NCBI RefSeq assembly: GCF_015694705.1
Contig: NZ_JADQDR010000010.1
Coordinates: 149,691 to 213,690 of the forward strand
Length of the DNA: 64,000 nucleotides
Origin: Pontibacter rufus
Lineage (GTDB): Bacteria > Bacteroidota > Bacteroidia > Cytophagales > Hymenobacteraceae
Direction of reading: 5' to 3'
Position numbers and translations under genes: made by a program. Each line of letters begins with the position of its first letter. Position 1 is the first letter of the stretch. The notes under the pieces were generated by a model that did not search any database, was not told where the DNA came from, and saw nothing but the letters and a program-made list of their open reading frames with translations. Positions 27,601-35,552 of the stretch are shown piece by piece.

Positions 27601-27741
27601 GAAATCAAAAAGCTGTAATGAAGTATAAATTAACTGAACATGGCTCCGGAAACGAAGTATAAGGCATCATACCCGCTCCTGGTAACGGGCCTCTCCCGGC
27701 CGGCATTGGGTTGACAAGATACACAAACCGGATGATGTAGC

Positions 27742-27749
27742 TAAATTTG
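27742..27749 (+). promoter_or_regulatory. Putative -7 promoter element before DUF429 gene
   Basis: TAAATTTG matches TAnnTTTG and lies 45 bases before the start at 27795. Confidence 0.5.
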
Positions 27750-27794
27750 TCTCACAACAATCATTACCCCTCATCATAAGTATAACAAAGAATT

Positions 27795-28394
27795 ATGAAA
27801 AACTTGCCGGTACACATGGGTATAGATTATGGCGCTAAACTGGCAGGCACCACCGCGGCCGCTATGGTTGTGGAGCAGCAATTACAAGTATGGCAAATCG
27901 AACAGGGGCAGGATGCAGACGCTTTTATACTTAACATAGTTAAACAACTTAAGCCAGCCATTATCTTTATAGATGCTCCCCTTACTTTACCGGTAGTGTA
28001 TGGGCAGGCTCCTGCTACACCTGCTGCTGACTTCTTTTACCGTGCCGCCGACCGCGAAGTGCAGGCTATGTCGCCGATGTTTATTGGCGGCCTGACCGCA
28101 AGGGCTATAAAACTCCGGACGCAACTGGCAGCGCAGGGCACAGCCATGCTGGAAACCTATCCGGCACAACTTGTAAGGCTGTTGCTACCGCAACTGAACG
28201 GCTATAAAAAAAATGCTGCAGCGCTCCCGTCTTTCGCCGATGCACTGCAGCAAATGCTGCCTTATACTTTAAAGCAGCCGCCAAAAAACTGGCACCAACT
28301 CGAATGCCTGCTGGCCTGGTATAGCGGTTACAGACATTTACAGGGGCAGGCACAATTATATGGCGATGCCGCCGAAGGGCGCATCATCGTTTAA
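27795..28394 (+). CDS. DUF429 family protein
   Basis: 199 residues. HMGIDYGAKLAGTTAAAMV is an RNase-H-like first strand with Asp, AIIFIDAPLTLP follows, then RAADREVQAMSPMFIGGLTARAIKL and ETYPAQLVRLL, all typical of DUF429. The fold suggests a nucleic-acid-related or phosphotransfer function, unproven. Its stop overlaps the end of the convergent lipoprotein gene by four bases. Confidence 0.85.
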   Translation: MKNLPVHMGIDYGAKLAGTTAAAMVVEQQLQVWQIEQGQDADAFILNIVKQLKPAIIFIDAPLTLPVVYGQAPATPAADFFYRAADREVQAMSPMFIGGLTARAIKLRTQLAAQGTAMLETYPAQLVRLLLPQLNGYKKNAAALPSFADALQQMLPYTLKQPPKNWHQLECLLAWYSGYRHLQGQAQLYGDAAEGRIIV

Positions 28395-28996
28395 TCTGTT
28401 ACGTCGGCTGCTGTTTCTAAAGTATGAAATTCGAGCTGCAGCGCTTTTATCTTCACTTCCGTGTCAGTCGGAATGTCGCCGTTTATTTCTTTTTTGTGTT
28501 CGTTTAAGGTGTTCATCACCATTTCAGCCATTTCCCATTCCTGGTCCGTCCAGCTCTGGTGCTTTGCACGCACGTTTTCCATAAATGCGACATAAGCCTC
28601 CTGCACATTTGTTTCGTTGATGGAAGCTAAATCGGCCCAGCGGCCCAACAGGTTATGTTCCCATTCCGCCTTTTTGGCCTCCTGGTGGCTGCGCGTATAC
28701 ATCTCGTCGGTATCTATAAACTCTTGCTTTAGCTCCTGGTAATCTTGTTTTATGTCTTCAGAGAATTCGTTTTGCTTCTGGTCGAGTTCCTGCGTGCGCA
28801 TCCTGAAATCCTGCCTGGCCTGCTCCCAGTCCTCTTCTGTTCTATTGGCCACATCAGCCGTCGTGGTGCTAACCCAGCTCCTGAAATCAGCCAGTTCGTC
28901 CTGTACATCGTCTTCAACTTCTTTTGTTGTGGAGCATGCGCCAAATATTGTCAGGAATAGCAGCATGCCGAGCCACGTTGTTGCTTGTTTTTTCAT
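28391..28996 (-). CDS. Hypothetical helical lipoprotein
   Basis: 201 residues. MKKQATTWLGMLLFLTIFGACSTTKE is a lipoprotein signal with lipobox FGAC. The mature part is strongly charged and helical (DFRMRTQELDQKQNEFSEDI), suggesting an elongated coiled coil facing the periplasm or surface. No named family recognised. Confidence 0.75.
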   Translation of the reverse strand: MKKQATTWLGMLLFLTIFGACSTTKEVEDDVQDELADFRSWVSTTTADVANRTEEDWEQARQDFRMRTQELDQKQNEFSEDIKQDYQELKQEFIDTDEMYTRSHQEAKKAEWEHNLLGRWADLASINETNVQEAYVAFMENVRAKHQSWTDQEWEMAEMVMNTLNEHKKEINGDIPTDTEVKIKALQLEFHTLETAADVTD

Positions 28997-29418
28997 CTTT
29001 TTATTTAATTTATAGTTGGAATCCTAGCCTTTGATACGCAGCCATCAGGTATAAGATACCAGGTGCCAGTGTCGCACCCTATCAGCTACAGGCAGGATAA
29101 TGTTCCCTGCCGGCCAAAATAGAGTGCTAACATGATAAGCCGAACCAAGCGCAAACTGCCGCGTATAGCTATAGACAGGGTTTGAATAATTAAATTTTAT
29201 AATGGTATAGGAATACACCTTGCTGAATTGATATTGCCCGTTATTTTCAGCGGGTAAAAGACCGTAGTAGCTTACACCACGAGTATGCAGGAAATGGCAC
29301 AAGTGTGGTGTAAGCTATTTTGCGTTACATGAAAGCTATGACTTTTATATCGGCTCTACGGGCAAGCTGCCGTATACCATACAACTGAACAAGTATAAAA
29401 TAAAGATTAGCAAAAAGA
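28997..29418. other. Intergenic region with hairpin and possible gene debris
   Basis: 422 bases without a secure gene. A minus-strand open frame (29045-29302) and a short plus-strand frame (about 29335-29440) read partly like beta-rich protein but lack family match and start signals; they may be debris of a lost gene. A 13-bp perfect inverted repeat (29268-29280 with 29305-29317) encloses 24 bases. Confidence 0.4.
29268..29317. repeat. 13-bp perfect inverted repeat
   Basis: TAGCTTACACCAC at 29268-29280 is the exact reverse complement of 29305-29317; loop of 24 bases. Confidence 0.7.
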
Positions 29419-29916
29419 ATGATTTCAGGCACAATTGAAACAACGGAACAAAGAAAAGTATTTATGCAGGAAGCTATCCGCCTGTCCGTAGAAAAAATGG
29501 AAGAAGGATATGGCGGCCCCTTCGGGGCGGTAGTGGTGCGCCACGGCGAAATTATAGCGCGGGGCTTTAACAATGTACTTCGCTCCAACGACCCCACTGC
29601 GCATGCCGAAGTGGATGCCATCCGGAAAGCAAGCCATTTTTTAGGCACCCACGAGCTGACCGACTGCGATCTGTATACCAGTTGTGAGCCCTGCCCTATG
29701 TGCCTGGGAGCCATTTACTGGGCCCGCTTCCGCAAGGTATACTATGGCAACACCAAGCAGGATGCCGCCGCCATAGGCTTTGATGATGCGTTTATATACC
29801 AGGAACTGGAAAAGGATTTGCCTTATCGCGCCATACCGATGGAGCAACTGCTGCCTGAAGAGGCGCAGCAGGCTTTTAAAACCTGGGAGCGCAAAGAAGA
29901 TAAAAGAAAGTACTGA
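29419..29916 (+). CDS. guaD: Guanine deaminase-like nucleoside/base deaminase
   Basis: 165 residues of the cytidine/deoxycytidylate deaminase fold. Zinc ligands and catalytic Glu are in NDPTAHAEVDAIRKA (H-A-E) and SCEPCPMCLGAIYWAR (PCxxC). The closing GFDDAFIYQEL segment is characteristic of the GuaD-type guanine deaminases rather than tRNA adenosine deaminases. It would convert guanine to xanthine plus ammonia in the cytoplasm. A bidirectional terminator follows at 30013-30060. Confidence 0.85.
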   Translation: MISGTIETTEQRKVFMQEAIRLSVEKMEEGYGGPFGAVVVRHGEIIARGFNNVLRSNDPTAHAEVDAIRKASHFLGTHELTDCDLYTSCEPCPMCLGAIYWARFRKVYYGNTKQDAAAIGFDDAFIYQELEKDLPYRAIPMEQLLPEEAQQAFKTWERKEDKRKY

Positions 29917-30012
29917 AAGTCCGGGCCATACTTACGCAAATCCGGAGGATCGCAGGGCACAAAGGCTGAGGTTAATATTTCGCCTGAAAGTGCAGCAAAC
30001 TATAGTTTATTA

Positions 30013-30060
30013 TAAAAAAGAAGTCCGTTATACTTTGAAGTATAACGGACTTCTTTTTTA
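30013..30060. terminator. Perfect 23-bp bidirectional terminator between guaD and ffh
   Basis: Arms 30013-30035 and 30038-30060 are exactly complementary with a two-base loop; A-runs and T-runs flank both sides. Its centre is a back-to-back TATACTT/AAGTATA pair. It serves the converging guaD and ffh genes. Confidence 0.9.
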
Positions 30061-30072
30061 TAAATGATGTAA

Positions 30073-31407
30073 TTAGCGCTTCATCATGTTGGCCATGTTG
30101 GCAAGGCCGCCGCGCTTGCCGGACATTTTGTTCATCGAACGCATCATTTTGCGCATGTCGTTAAACTGCTTCATCAGGTTGTTTACCTGCGTAATGTCGG
30201 TGCCGCTACCTTTTGCTATACGGGCCCGGCGGCTGCCGCTGATTACGTCCGGATTTTCGCGCTCGTGGGGTGTCATCGACTTGATGATGGCCTCGATCGG
30301 CTTAAAGGCATTTTCGTCAATCTCCACATCCTTCAAAGCTTTGCCCACACCCGGAATCATACCTACCAGATCTTTGATGTCGCCCATCTTCTTGATTTGC
30401 TCCAGCTGCGTCAGGAAGTCGTCGAAGTTGAACTGATTTTTGCGGATTTTCTTGTTGATACGCTTCGCCTCGTCCTCATCGAAAGCCTGTTGCGCACGCT
30501 CTACCAGCGAGATAACGTCGCCCATACCCAGGATACGCTGCGCCATCCTATCGGGGTAGAACAGGTCGAGCGCCTCCATTTTTTCACCTGTCGAGATAAA
30601 CTTGATTGGCTTTTCTACAATGGCACGGATCGAAAGGGCCGCCCCGCCACGCGAGTCACCGTCCAGCTTGGTCAGTACCACGCCGTCGAAGTTAATGCGC
30701 TCGTTAAAGGTTTTGGCTGTGTTTACCGCATCCTGGCCCGTCATGGCATCCACCACAAACAAGGTTTCGGTTGGCTTCACGGCCGCTTTTATTTCAGCTA
30801 TTTCTTTCATCATCGCCTCGTCCACGGCCAAACGACCAGCGGTATCAATGATGACTACTTTCTTGTTATTTTTCTTCGCAAACTCAATCGCATTCAGGGC
30901 AATCTGCACCGGGTTCTTGTTTTCCAGTTCTGTGTAGGCTTCCACACCCACCTGACCGGCCAGCACCTGCAGTTGGTTTATGGCAGCGGGGCGGTACACG
31001 TCGCAGGCTGCTACCAACACATTGCGGTTTTGCTTTTTGAGGTAGTTGGCCAGCTTGCCCGTAAAGGTTGTTTTACCGGAACCCTGCAAACCGGCAATCA
31101 GGATAACAGCCGGATCGCCTTTAATGGTGATGTCCTGCTTCTCGCCACCCATCAGCTGCGTCAGCTCCTCGTATACGATTTTCACCATCAACTGTCCCGG
31201 CGATACGGCAATCAAAACATCGCGGCCCATGGCCTCTTCTTTGATTTTGTCGGTAACAGTTTTAGCTACTTTATAGTTAACATCAGCATCTACCAGCGCG
31301 CGGCGCACCTCTTTTATAGTTGCTGCTACGTTTATTTCGGTGATGCTGCCCTGGCCTTTAAGTGTTTTAAAGGCACGATCTAGTTTGTTACTTAAATTAT
31401 CAAACAT
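30073..31407 (-). CDS. ffh: Signal recognition particle protein Ffh
   Basis: 444 residues, normal length. N domain (1-90), G domain with LIAGLQGSGKTTFTGKLA (P-loop), IIDTAGRLAVDE, and TKLDGDSRGGAALS, then a Met-rich M domain (MGDIKDLVGMIPGV, MTPHERENPDVISGSRRARIAKGSG, then a Met/Arg-rich tail). With 4.5S RNA it targets nascent membrane proteins to FtsY. A TATTTTTG promoter box lies just upstream. Confidence 0.97.
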   Translation of the reverse strand: MFDNLSNKLDRAFKTLKGQGSITEINVAATIKEVRRALVDADVNYKVAKTVTDKIKEEAMGRDVLIAVSPGQLMVKIVYEELTQLMGGEKQDITIKGDPAVILIAGLQGSGKTTFTGKLANYLKKQNRNVLVAACDVYRPAAINQLQVLAGQVGVEAYTELENKNPVQIALNAIEFAKKNNKKVVIIDTAGRLAVDEAMMKEIAEIKAAVKPTETLFVVDAMTGQDAVNTAKTFNERINFDGVVLTKLDGDSRGGAALSIRAIVEKPIKFISTGEKMEALDLFYPDRMAQRILGMGDVISLVERAQQAFDEDEAKRINKKIRKNQFNFDDFLTQLEQIKKMGDIKDLVGMIPGVGKALKDVEIDENAFKPIEAIIKSMTPHERENPDVISGSRRARIAKGSGTDITQVNNLMKQFNDMRKMMRSMNKMSGKRGGLANMANMMKR

Positions 31408-31428
31408 CTCTTTCTCTGGATTTACCTA

Positions 31429-31436
31429 CAAAAATA
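31429..31436 (-). promoter_or_regulatory. Putative -7 element for ffh
   Basis: On the minus strand this reads TATTTTTG (TAnnTTTG), 22 bases before the ffh start, implying a short leader. Confidence 0.5.
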
Positions 31437-31782
31437 AGGAAATATAAGTTAATTATAAATTGTCAGCCCCTCTGATTGCCGAGATTTATGTAATACATCA
31501 TAAGTATAAATATGCGGTCTGGTTTATCTTTTAAGTACGCTGCTGTACAGGAAGGTTAACGTATGGGCTGCAAAAATATCGCTTAATTGCTACTAGGATG
31601 CATGCAGAAAAGCACTGTCTGGCCTCTTTTGGAGTTACGCACCTTCAACATACCTGATAGCGGCCATACTGTTTTAACAATTTCAGCTCTTTTGCCCTCA
31701 TATCAATCAGTTTACATACAGATTATAACCGTACACAACAGCAGGCACATCCGTTCGTAAAGCCATACTGGTATAATTTTTT

Positions 31783-31790
31783 TATATTTG
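31783..31790 (+). promoter_or_regulatory. Putative -7 element before glycosyltransferase
   Basis: TATATTTG fits TAnnTTTG, 26 bases before the TTG start at 31817. Confidence 0.5.
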
Positions 31791-31816
31791 AGAACTCAGC
31801 TCACAAAACGAAAACT

Positions 31817-33139
31817 TTGAAAAAGCAAGACGCTCTCCATCTCTTATACATCTCCTACTACTGGCCTCCTTCAGGCGGCCCGGGTGTGCAGCGCGGACTC
31901 AAGTTTGTAAAATATTTTCCGCAGTCCGGCATTATCCCCACCATACTTACAGTAGATGAAAAGCAGGCCTCCTACCCGCTGCTGGACAATACGTTGCTGG
32001 ACGAAGTTCCTGAAGGTCTGGAGGTTTACAAAACAGCTACGTCTGAACCATTTGAGTATTACAAAAAACTGTCCGGAAAAAAAGAGATTCCGTACAGCGG
32101 CTTTGCCAACCAGGAGTCGGAAGATTCCTTTTTAGATAAGGTCTTCAAATTTGTGCGCGGTAACCTGTTTATACCGGATGCCCGGGTGGGCTGGAACAAA
32201 CATGCCTTAAAAAAAGCCGGCGAGTTGCTGAAAGATGGCAGGTATAGAGCCATCATCACCACTAGTCCACCACATTCTACACAGCTGATCGGCCTGAAAC
32301 TGCGCAAAAAGTATAACCTGAAATGGATAGCCGACCTGCGTGACCCCTGGACGAACATCCATTATTACGATCAGCTTTACCACACACAGCTAGCCAAAAG
32401 CGTCGACGAAAAGTATGAGCGCCAGGTGCTGGCAGAGGCTGATGCCATAATTGTTACCAGCGAGGACACCAAGCGCCTTTTCCTGAACAAGCCGGTAAGT
32501 ATAAGCGCAGACAAGATCCATGTGATTCCGAACGGCTTCGATGAGGATGATTTTAGATACCCTTCTGTGCCACCCAAAGATACATTTCTGATAACGTACG
32601 CCGGCACCATTACCGAAAACTACAACATTGATGTATTCCTGAAAGTAATGGCGCATCTGCTATCGGTGCACAGCGAGATAAACTACAAGCTCCGTTTTGT
32701 GGGCAAAGTATCGGAGGGCATAAAGCAGCGGATTGAGAAAGCAGGCGTGCTGGGCATCACCGAATTTATACCTTATGTGCCGCACGATCAGGCCATCAAA
32801 TACCTGATGGAAAGCACTGCGCTCCTGCTGGCGATGGCCGATGTGCCGAGCGTGTACGCCAACGTACCCGGAAAATTATTCGAATACCTGGCCTCCAACA
32901 AGCAAATTATCTGCCTGGGCCCCGTGCATTCCGATACCGACCATATTATAGACGAGTGCGGGGCAGGCCGCCTTTTCCACTACGCTGCCTACGACCTGAT
33001 GCTCGACCATATGATCCAGATGAGCAAAGCCTGGAAGATCAACCCGAACCTGGATTTACCTTACATCAACTATGCCCGATACTCCAGAAGAGCGCTAACC
33101 GAAAAGCTGGCAGAAGTAATTAAAGAGTTGCTAATGTAA
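31817..33139 (+). CDS. Glycosyltransferase (GT-B, family 4-like)
   Basis: 440 residues. The N-terminus LHLLYISYYWPPSGGPGVQRGLKFVKYFP has the glycine-rich acceptor loop typical of WcaI/PelF-like GT4 proteins, followed by IPDARVGW and WIADLRDPWT. The C-terminal donor domain includes HVIPNGFDEDDF, ITYAGTITENYNIDV and the GKLFEYLASNKQIICLG segment. Cytoplasmic enzyme of envelope polysaccharide synthesis. The start is TTG at 31817. A TATATTTG box precedes it. Confidence 0.88.
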   Translation: MKKQDALHLLYISYYWPPSGGPGVQRGLKFVKYFPQSGIIPTILTVDEKQASYPLLDNTLLDEVPEGLEVYKTATSEPFEYYKKLSGKKEIPYSGFANQESEDSFLDKVFKFVRGNLFIPDARVGWNKHALKKAGELLKDGRYRAIITTSPPHSTQLIGLKLRKKYNLKWIADLRDPWTNIHYYDQLYHTQLAKSVDEKYERQVLAEADAIIVTSEDTKRLFLNKPVSISADKIHVIPNGFDEDDFRYPSVPPKDTFLITYAGTITENYNIDVFLKVMAHLLSVHSEINYKLRFVGKVSEGIKQRIEKAGVLGITEFIPYVPHDQAIKYLMESTALLLAMADVPSVYANVPGKLFEYLASNKQIICLGPVHSDTDHIIDECGAGRLFHYAAYDLMLDHMIQMSKAWKINPNLDLPYINYARYSRRALTEKLAEVIKELLM

Positions 33140-33356
33140 GGCTAACTTTGCCTTGTATCAGGGATGAATTTTGAAAGCATGCTGCATTACCAGAAGCCTC
33201 CAAAAATGCGGTTTATACAAACAATGGGGCTAAAGGGGCTCAGGAGCAAGTGCTACGGAGACAAGGGCTATCTTTCTTCTCTGGTGAGGAACTCCTGCAA
33301 GAGAGCGTATTATAAAATACCTGAAGCCGCAATATTTTATGCGTCTCTTTTATACA

Positions 33357-33734
33357 TCACTTTTTCATCTTCTTCAGGAACTCTCTGCCAATGTCATTGG
33401 CGTCCTCAATAAATTTATTCTTTATTTCAACCTGTTCATCTTCAGAGCAATGAGACTTTCCTGCTTGAGAGGTTTGAACATCCAGATTAGGCATTCTGAT
33501 TTTTTGCGCCGTATCTTCCGGCATTATGGATTTCCCCACGCCGCTTGTTCTAGGTATGTAATTCTCCTCTTTAAGATGAACAACTATAGTATACCTTTCA
33601 CCATCATGTGAAATTTTACCATAGAGAATGGCATCCTGTTCTGATATCTTTATATCAGAAGCACAATTAAATTCCTTTAGACAACCTTGTAAGTTGTTAA
33701 GAAGGTCTTTGAAGAAATGACTTGAATTTTCCAT
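33357..33734 (-). CDS. Hypothetical protein, last gene of the isoprenoid/peptide cluster
   Basis: 125 residues, not recognised. Mixed alpha/beta with one early Cys pair (CLKEFNCASD) and a charged helical C-terminus ending KKMKK. No signal peptide or membrane segment. It starts 18 bases after the stop of the 226-residue gene upstream, so it is probably in the same operon. No function can be assigned. Confidence 0.6.
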   Translation of the reverse strand: MENSSHFFKDLLNNLQGCLKEFNCASDIKISEQDAILYGKISHDGERYTIVVHLKEENYIPRTSGVGKSIMPEDTAQKIRMPNLDVQTSQAGKSHCSEDEQVEIKNKFIEDANDIGREFLKKMKK

Positions 33735-33752
33735 TATAGTATACTTTAGGGG

Positions 33753-34433
33753 TTAACGGGGAAGTAAAGCCAGTGAAACTCGGTCGTTTACGTTCGTAGT
33801 TCCAGAACCGGACTTCTCCGCGCTGCCAGGTAAATAATAGAGTAGGTCAAACTGTCTCCTGCCTAAAAGGCCCAGAAAATTATCTAATTGTTCCTGGAGG
33901 GTGCCGATTGCACCTGGTACTGCTGAACTTAACCTGCCTGATATCTCACCTGTACAAAACGGACCGCCACCATCATAGTCATATGCCCAGCCATCAACAC
34001 GAGCGCCAACGGTGCCAGTACTATCTAAAAAGCAAGCAATAATATAATCTATGTGCCCGTCAGCATCAGTACAATACCAGGGTGTAGAAATGTGGAAATT
34101 GAAAGACAGGCGAAGAAACAAATCCAAAGCTCCGCCTGATGATGAATATGGCAGATATTTTCTCGGCACCCATCCAATCCTTAAATCTGATGTGCGTTGT
34201 GCATCTCCTAAACTGCTGTCTATCAAATTCAGAACAATAGGATTATTCAGAAGACTTACTAAGTCGTAAGTTACTTCTCTATCTTCACGTTCCCAGGTGA
34301 GCGTGCTGCGTTTCTCCCCAATGTTTGACCAGTTAATCCAAGCCCAGCCGCCGGCGGGATGCTGAATACTTAAAAAAACAGTTTCACCACGAAAGTCTGT
34401 ATCCTTGAACCAGTAATTTGAAAGTGTAGGCAT
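33753..34433 (-). CDS. Trp/Gly-rich hypothetical protein of the isoprenoid/peptide cluster
   Basis: 226 residues, not recognised. The text is beta-rich with aromatic clusters (HPAGGWAWINWSNIGE, RVDGWAYDYDGGGPF), and carries a GGW tripeptide like the one that ends the small peptide of this cluster. It has no signal peptide. A strong Shine-Dalgarno sequence AAGGAGG lies five bases before the ATG (34439-34445), unusual for this phylum and perhaps a sign of high expression or foreign origin. It could bind or shield a hydrophobic product, but this is a guess. Confidence 0.6.
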   Translation of the reverse strand: MPTLSNYWFKDTDFRGETVFLSIQHPAGGWAWINWSNIGEKRSTLTWEREDREVTYDLVSLLNNPIVLNLIDSSLGDAQRTSDLRIGWVPRKYLPYSSSGGALDLFLRLSFNFHISTPWYCTDADGHIDYIIACFLDSTGTVGARVDGWAYDYDGGGPFCTGEISGRLSSAVPGAIGTLQEQLDNFLGLLGRRQFDLLYYLPGSAEKSGSGTTNVNDRVSLALLPR

Positions 34434-34438
34434 AACAA

Positions 34439-34445
34439 CCTCCTT
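34439..34445 (-). promoter_or_regulatory. Strong Shine-Dalgarno sequence
   Basis: AAGGAGG on the minus strand, five bases upstream of the ATG at 34433; it fixes that start and contrasts with SD-poor neighbours. Confidence 0.75.
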
Positions 34446-34494
34446 GTTTTAAATTGAACTTGAATAAGAGCTGGTGTTTAAAACAGCTTATTGC

Positions 34495-35544
34495 TTAGTT
34501 AAGAAACATTTTATTGTATAGATGCAGGGCTGAACTTATGGTTGCAGTCGTAAATAGCTTATTCTGGTCTTCGATAATTACACCAGTACCCATTTCACCT
34601 GTTCTCCACTGTATCAGGGTTTCAGGATTAGAGATCATAGGTGGCGGAATCCGGAGGATGGGTGCAGAAGGCCAGCTACCATCCGTAAGCTGGCTTTGTA
34701 AAAGATAGTCAATACACTTTGAAACAGTTTTTATTCTTCTTTTATCAGGCAAAAGCAGTACTGTTCGTAAGAACAGGGCAGTATTAAACAGGCTCCTTTC
34801 GTTGTTTTCTACCCAATAACCTTCGACAGACATTCTGCTGATAACTACGTCTATAATTTTTTTTGCATCCCTGATAGAAATATGTTTTGCCAGCAACAAG
34901 GCTTTCAGGCAATGGAAAGTGCTATAGGCATTGCCCTGCCACCAATAAGAGTTCCAGAGTTTATTGGATTGCTGGTTCTCCGTTAAAAACCGGCAGGCCC
35001 TGTTAACAATTTGCTGGTCTGAATAAAGCTTATTAAATAAAAGGCTTTGCACTGCCACTGCCGTTACGCATGTATGAGAACCCAGCCATCCCTTTGTCAG
35101 ATTTTTGTTTGCTTCAATATATTGCTCGATATGATCTTTTGGCGCATAAGTTGTAAAACCACCATCATCGGTATTAAAATGATCTCTGATAAAATTAATA
35201 CCCCTGATCATCGCTGAAGGCCGCCAGAGTGGCAAACCACTGAAAGCCATCATTACCCAGGAAGTGCTATCTGCATCTGTCGGGACTTTGTGATTATAGG
35301 CCCAGCCACCATTTGCTCTCTGTCTGGTTAAAAGTATTTTATGTGCCTTGTCAATCGGGCAAGAGTAATCAGCCAAAAGAGACAAAGAGCTCAAGACAAA
35401 ACCACTAACCCATTCGGATGATGCACCAGCCAAGGTGTCAAAATCATACCAGAGTCCATCCGGCGCCCTTTTCCCATGGATGTACCGGGTGCCAAGGTTA
35501 ATGCTCCTTTTAAGTTCTTCCTGTAACGATTCACTTACAACCAT
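34495..35544 (-). CDS. Prenyltransferase/terpene-cyclase-like alpha-toroid protein
   Basis: 349 residues, about the size of a single alpha-alpha barrel. Repeats with G-x-W/F turns are visible: GGW at 79-81, DGGF at 127-130, EGYW at 241-244 and DGSW at 288-291. TDADSTSW at 89-96 sits where class II terpene cyclases have their DxDD/DxDTT protonating motif; here it is DxDST. SHTC at 156-159 recalls the zinc-ligand YHTC of protein farnesyltransferase beta subunits, so a protein-prenylating relative cannot be ruled out. Soluble, no signal peptide. It begins eight bases after the stop of the class I isoprenoid gene, so both are translated together. Known for the fold: cyclisation or transfer of isoprenoids; which applies here is unknown. 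Confidence 0.72.
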   Translation of the reverse strand: MVVSESLQEELKRSINLGTRYIHGKRAPDGLWYDFDTLAGASSEWVSGFVLSSLSLLADYSCPIDKAHKILLTRQRANGGWAYNHKVPTDADSTSWVMMAFSGLPLWRPSAMIRGINFIRDHFNTDDGGFTTYAPKDHIEQYIEANKNLTKGWLGSHTCVTAVAVQSLLFNKLYSDQQIVNRACRFLTENQQSNKLWNSYWWQGNAYSTFHCLKALLLAKHISIRDAKKIIDVVISRMSVEGYWVENNERSLFNTALFLRTVLLLPDKRRIKTVSKCIDYLLQSQLTDGSWPSAPILRIPPPMISNPETLIQWRTGEMGTGVIIEDQNKLFTTATISSALHLYNKMFLN

Positions 35545-35552
35545 ATGGAGAT

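Larger units (their letters stand above)
31408..31816. other. Intergenic region between ffh and glycosyltransferase
   Basis: 409 bases between divergent genes. It holds -7-like boxes for both directions (31429-31436 minus, 31783-31790 plus) and one AAGTATA near 31502. No gene or RNA recognised. Confidence 0.5.

Noticed and set aside
30265..31383. 372-codon plus-strand open frame opposite ffh
   Set aside because: It lies entirely antisense to the strongly supported ffh gene, has shadow-type composition (His/Phe/Tyr-rich) and no family match.
33164..33412. 82-codon plus-strand frame after the glycosyltransferase
   Set aside because: No recognisable family, mixed composition, and overlap with the 33357 minus-strand gene.
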